Below are positions 61,756 through 64,000 of a DNA stretch of 64,000 nt, one piece after another. The notes beneath the pieces were generated by a model. It saw nothing but the letters and a program-made list of their open reading frames with translations. It was not told the origin of the DNA and did not search any database. Both the position numbers and the translations under genes were made by a program. This stretch comes from Microbacteriaceae bacterium (GTDB lineage Bacteria > Actinomycetota > Actinomycetes > Actinomycetales > Microbacteriaceae): positions 62,001 through 126,000 of the forward strand of contig JAHEFZ010000001.1 of the NCBI GenBank assembly GCA_024639935.1, written 5' to 3'. Positions within the stretch are counted from its first letter, which is position 1; each line of letters starts with the position of its first letter.

Positions 61756-63130
61756 CCTCGAAAATTCAACAATCACCGAACAGTTGATGCTGCGCCTTAA
61801 GGTGCCCACAAAGTTACGGAACCTCGAGGCGACATTGATTATCTTTGCGATGGTCGTGACGTCGGCCGCGCTCGCGCTCGTTGACCTCGGCGCTACGGGA
61901 AAACTCAATCCACCGATTATCGGGTTGACGCTGGGACTGGGCGCAATTGTGCTCGCCATGCACATCGCGCAGAGATTCGTCGCTCGCGATGCCGATCCGC
62001 TCATCCTTCCCATCGTGACCCTCCTCAATGGGCTCGGAATAGCGATGATTCACCGGCTTGATATTTCTGGTGGGTTGACCGGATGGCAAGCCAACGCGAC
62101 TCGTCAGATGGTGTGGACCGCGATCGCCATTGTTGTCGCAATCGTTGTCATCATCGTCGTGCGAAACCATCGTGTGCTCCAGCGCTATCGCTACGTCTGG
62201 ATGCTCGTCGGTGTCGGCCTTCTGATGCTCCCGCTTGTCCCTTTCATTGGCACGACCATAAACGGCGCCCGATTATGGGTCAACCTTGGTTTCGTCACGT
62301 TCCAGCCGGGCGAAATCGGCAAAATCGCTCTAGCACTCTTCTTTGCGGGTTACCTCGTCACAGCGCGCGACTCACTGTCGGTCGTCGGAAGAAGAATGTT
62401 CGGGGTGACCTGGCCGCGAATCAAAGACCTCGGTCCAATTTTTGTTGTGTGGGGAATCGCGATGCTCGTCTTAATCTTCCAGCGCGATTTGGGAACATCA
62501 CTGTTGTATTTCGGTCTCTTCCTCGTCCTCATGTACGTCGCGACCGGTCGTGCCATTTGGTTTGTCGTAGGCGGGGGCCTGTTTGGCACCGGGGCACTGG
62601 TCGCGAGCCAATTTCTCGGGTACGTTCAGGGTCGCTTCGCAGCCTGGCTCGATTCGTTCAACCAAGAAAACTACGACGCTGTCGGTGGTTCGTACCAACT
62701 CGTGCAGGGCCTGTTCGGTTTTGCCTCGGGCGGAATTGTGGGAACGGGACTTGGTGCAGGCCATCCCGGAATCGTCCCGCTCGCCGAATCGGACTACATC
62801 ATGGCGAGCCTTGGTGAAGAACTCGGCCTTATCGGGGTATTCGCAATTCTGACGCTTTTCATGCTTTTCGTCGCGCGAGGAATTCGGATCGGAATTAACG
62901 GTTCGGATGATTTCGGCCGACTGCTTGCGATTGGGCTGACCTTTGTCATCGCCCTTCAAGTGTTTATCGTGGTCGGCGGAGTTACCCGAGTGATACCGGT
63001 CACGGGATTGACAACTCCGTTTCTCGCTGCAGGAGGGTCGTCGCTCGTGGCGAACTGGATTATTGTCGCGCTGCTTTTGCGACTCAGCGACACGGTTCGC
63101 CACCAGCGCGAAGAGGCGGTGGGGACATGA
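61736..63130 (+). CDS. rodA: FtsW/RodA/SpoVE family peptidoglycan glycosyltransferase
   Basis: 464 aa from ATG 61736, with AAAGGA seven bases upstream; the TTG 18 bases earlier in the ORF track is less likely. It has ten or more helices. TTINGARLWVNLG, FQPGEIGKIALALFFAGYL, FQRDLGTSLLYFGLF and LVQGLFGFASGGIVGTGLGAG are the family blocks, and the late YIMASLGEELGLIG motif is typical. It polymerises lipid II for elongation with the downstream PBP. The start overlaps pstP by 20 bases. Confidence 0.95.
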   Translation: MSLSPNSLENSTITEQLMLRLKVPTKLRNLEATLIIFAMVVTSAALALVDLGATGKLNPPIIGLTLGLGAIVLAMHIAQRFVARDADPLILPIVTLLNGLGIAMIHRLDISGGLTGWQANATRQMVWTAIAIVVAIVVIIVVRNHRVLQRYRYVWMLVGVGLLMLPLVPFIGTTINGARLWVNLGFVTFQPGEIGKIALALFFAGYLVTARDSLSVVGRRMFGVTWPRIKDLGPIFVVWGIAMLVLIFQRDLGTSLLYFGLFLVLMYVATGRAIWFVVGGGLFGTGALVASQFLGYVQGRFAAWLDSFNQENYDAVGGSYQLVQGLFGFASGGIVGTGLGAGHPGIVPLAESDYIMASLGEELGLIGVFAILTLFMLFVARGIRIGINGSDDFGRLLAIGLTFVIALQVFIVVGGVTRVIPVTGLTTPFLAAGGSSLVANWIIVALLLRLSDTVRHQREEAVGT

Positions 63131-64000
63131 TTAAAGAGCTGAATCGAGTAAGCCTCGGAATTGGCGTCCTGTTCGGTGCGCTTTTCGTCTCGGCAACCAT
63201 CATTCAGGTTTTTCAGGTCGATAACCTTCGCGTGGACCCGCGAAATGTCCGCACGGTCTACGACTCCTACGCAACCGAGCGTGGATCGATTCTCGTCGGT
63301 TCCACTCTTATCGCCGAGTCAATTCCCGCCGATGACGTCTATCGCTACCAGCGGGTTTACCACGGTGGCGGGCTGTACGCACCGATCACGGGCTATTACA
63401 CAATCAACCAGGGAATCAGTGGGCTCGAGTTTGCGATGAACGACAAACTGAGTGGGCAGTCAAATTCACAGTTCTTCGACCAGGTCATGGCCCTCGTCTC
63501 TGGAACCGATCCGCGAGGGGCATCGGTCAAACTCACCGTAAACGCCGCCGTTCAACAAGCCGCCCGTGACGCCCTTGGCGAATTGACGGGTGCAGCCATC
63601 GCGCTCGAACCCTCAACCGGGCGAATCCTCGCGCTCGTCAGCTCACCGTCCTTCGATCCGAACGACCTGGCGTCACACAACACCGACTTGGTTCTCTCGA
63701 AATACGCGAGTCTCGTCAATTCGGCGTCTCAGCCATTGATCAACAGGGCAATCACCGGCGACCTGTACCACCCTGGATCAGTCTTCAAACTGGTTGTCGC
63801 CGCCGCTGCTCTCGACTCGGGCGTCATGTCGGAGCTGTCAACCGTTCCCAACCCAGCGCGGTTGAAGCTGCCCTTAAGTGACTCATCGATTCGGAACTGG
63901 AGCGGAAATTCCTGTGGCCCCGAGAATTCGGTAACAATCGCTACGGCATTGCGCTTGTCGTGCAACATTCCGTTTGCCGAGATTGGTGCGCAAGTCGGTG
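63127..64000 (+). CDS. pbpA: Penicillin-binding protein 2 (class B), partial
   Basis: The gene starts at ATG 63127, overlapping the rodA stop (ATGA), and runs off the right edge with about 291 codons visible; it is not in the ORF track as a whole. One N-terminal membrane helix (LGIGVLFGALFVSATIIQVF) is followed by the class B dimerisation region (YATERGSILVG) and the transpeptidase domain. The SxxK active site is in HPGSVFKLV, and the SxN motif is in LRLSCNIPF. The KTG box is outside the window. It works with RodA in elongation. Confidence 0.93.
   Translation, partial: MIKELNRVSLGIGVLFGALFVSATIIQVFQVDNLRVDPRNVRTVYDSYATERGSILVGSTLIAESIPADDVYRYQRVYHGGGLYAPITGYYTINQGISGLEFAMNDKLSGQSNSQFFDQVMALVSGTDPRGASVKLTVNAAVQQAARDALGELTGAAIALEPSTGRILALVSSPSFDPNDLASHNTDLVLSKYASLVNSASQPLINRAITGDLYHPGSVFKLVVAAAALDSGVMSELSTVPNPARLKLPLSDSSIRNWSGNSCGPENSVTIATALRLSCNIPFAEIGAQVG

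Overview
The window looks like the chromosome of an actinobacterium, most likely a Microbacteriaceae relative with a compact genome. The signs are a fhaA-fhaB-pstP-rodA-pbpA cell-wall cluster, NucS-type mismatch repair, a small DUF3618/holin-X/YtxH envelope cluster, and moderate rather than high GC by eye. Many genes have a TANNNT -10 box only 6-7 bases before the start codon, which is the leaderless arrangement typical of actinobacteria. Genes are packed tightly: convergent pairs often touch or overlap and co-directional genes use ATGA or GTGA overlaps. I saw no transposase, CRISPR array, prophage or rRNA.

Layout. (1) 0-3 kb: a partial lipoprotein, then a flavinylation/electron-transfer set on the minus strand (ferric-reductase-like flavoprotein, FMN-binding protein, ApbE). 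(2) 3-7 kb: SDR oxidoreductase, TetR regulator, RidA and acetoacetyl-CoA synthetase. (3) 7-15.7 kb: a divergent myo-inositol catabolism locus. iolG-lacI lie on one strand and iolE-iolC-aldolase-iolB-oxidoreductase-iolD on the other, with a near-perfect LacI-type operator in front of iolE. (4) 15.7-32.7 kb: a putative surface-glycan and sulfation locus. It holds a short FkbH-like HAD protein, a sugar-nucleotide epimerase, rfbB with an aldehyde dehydrogenase, CysD and a CysN-CysC fusion (PAPS synthesis) followed by an unknown six-helix membrane protein, a GT61 and a GT4 glycosyltransferase, five divergent sulfotransferase-like paralogues and an LCP (LytR-CpsA-Psr) protein. Three tRNA genes (Arg, Ser, Ser) sit in or beside it. 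(5) 32.8-38.7 kb: HAD phosphatase, serS, pheA, a VanY-like carboxypeptidase, a drug-type MFS exporter and a small acetyltransferase. (6) 38.7-45.4 kb: the phosphate regulon (phoU-pstS-pstC-pstA-pstB, with a divergent sensor kinase and response regulator). (7) 45.4-51.2 kb: lipoate ligase-like protein with a tiny leaderless upstream ORF, MFS, Lrp/AsnC regulator, pfkA, hemD and the envelope trio. (8) 51.3-59.2 kb: M13 peptidase, KtrAB potassium uptake, nucS, HAD hydrolase, copper ATPase and chaperone, tRNA-Leu. (9) 59.3-64 kb: the start of the cell-wall/FHA/phosphatase cluster, cut by the window edge in pbpA.

The most unusual part is region 4. The only sulfur-activation genes here end in APS kinase, so they make PAPS. 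They sit among several sulfotransferase-like proteins and glycosyltransferases, with an LCP ligase next door and no sulfate-reduction genes in the window. The simplest reading, which is inference, is a dedicated system that builds a sulfated cell-wall or surface glycan. Other points worth attention are the 17-residue Cys-containing leaderless ORF that overlaps the lipoate ligase start, the triple 11-base direct repeat between phoU and its sensor kinase, and the window-wide leaderless promoter pattern, which helps fix many start codons.
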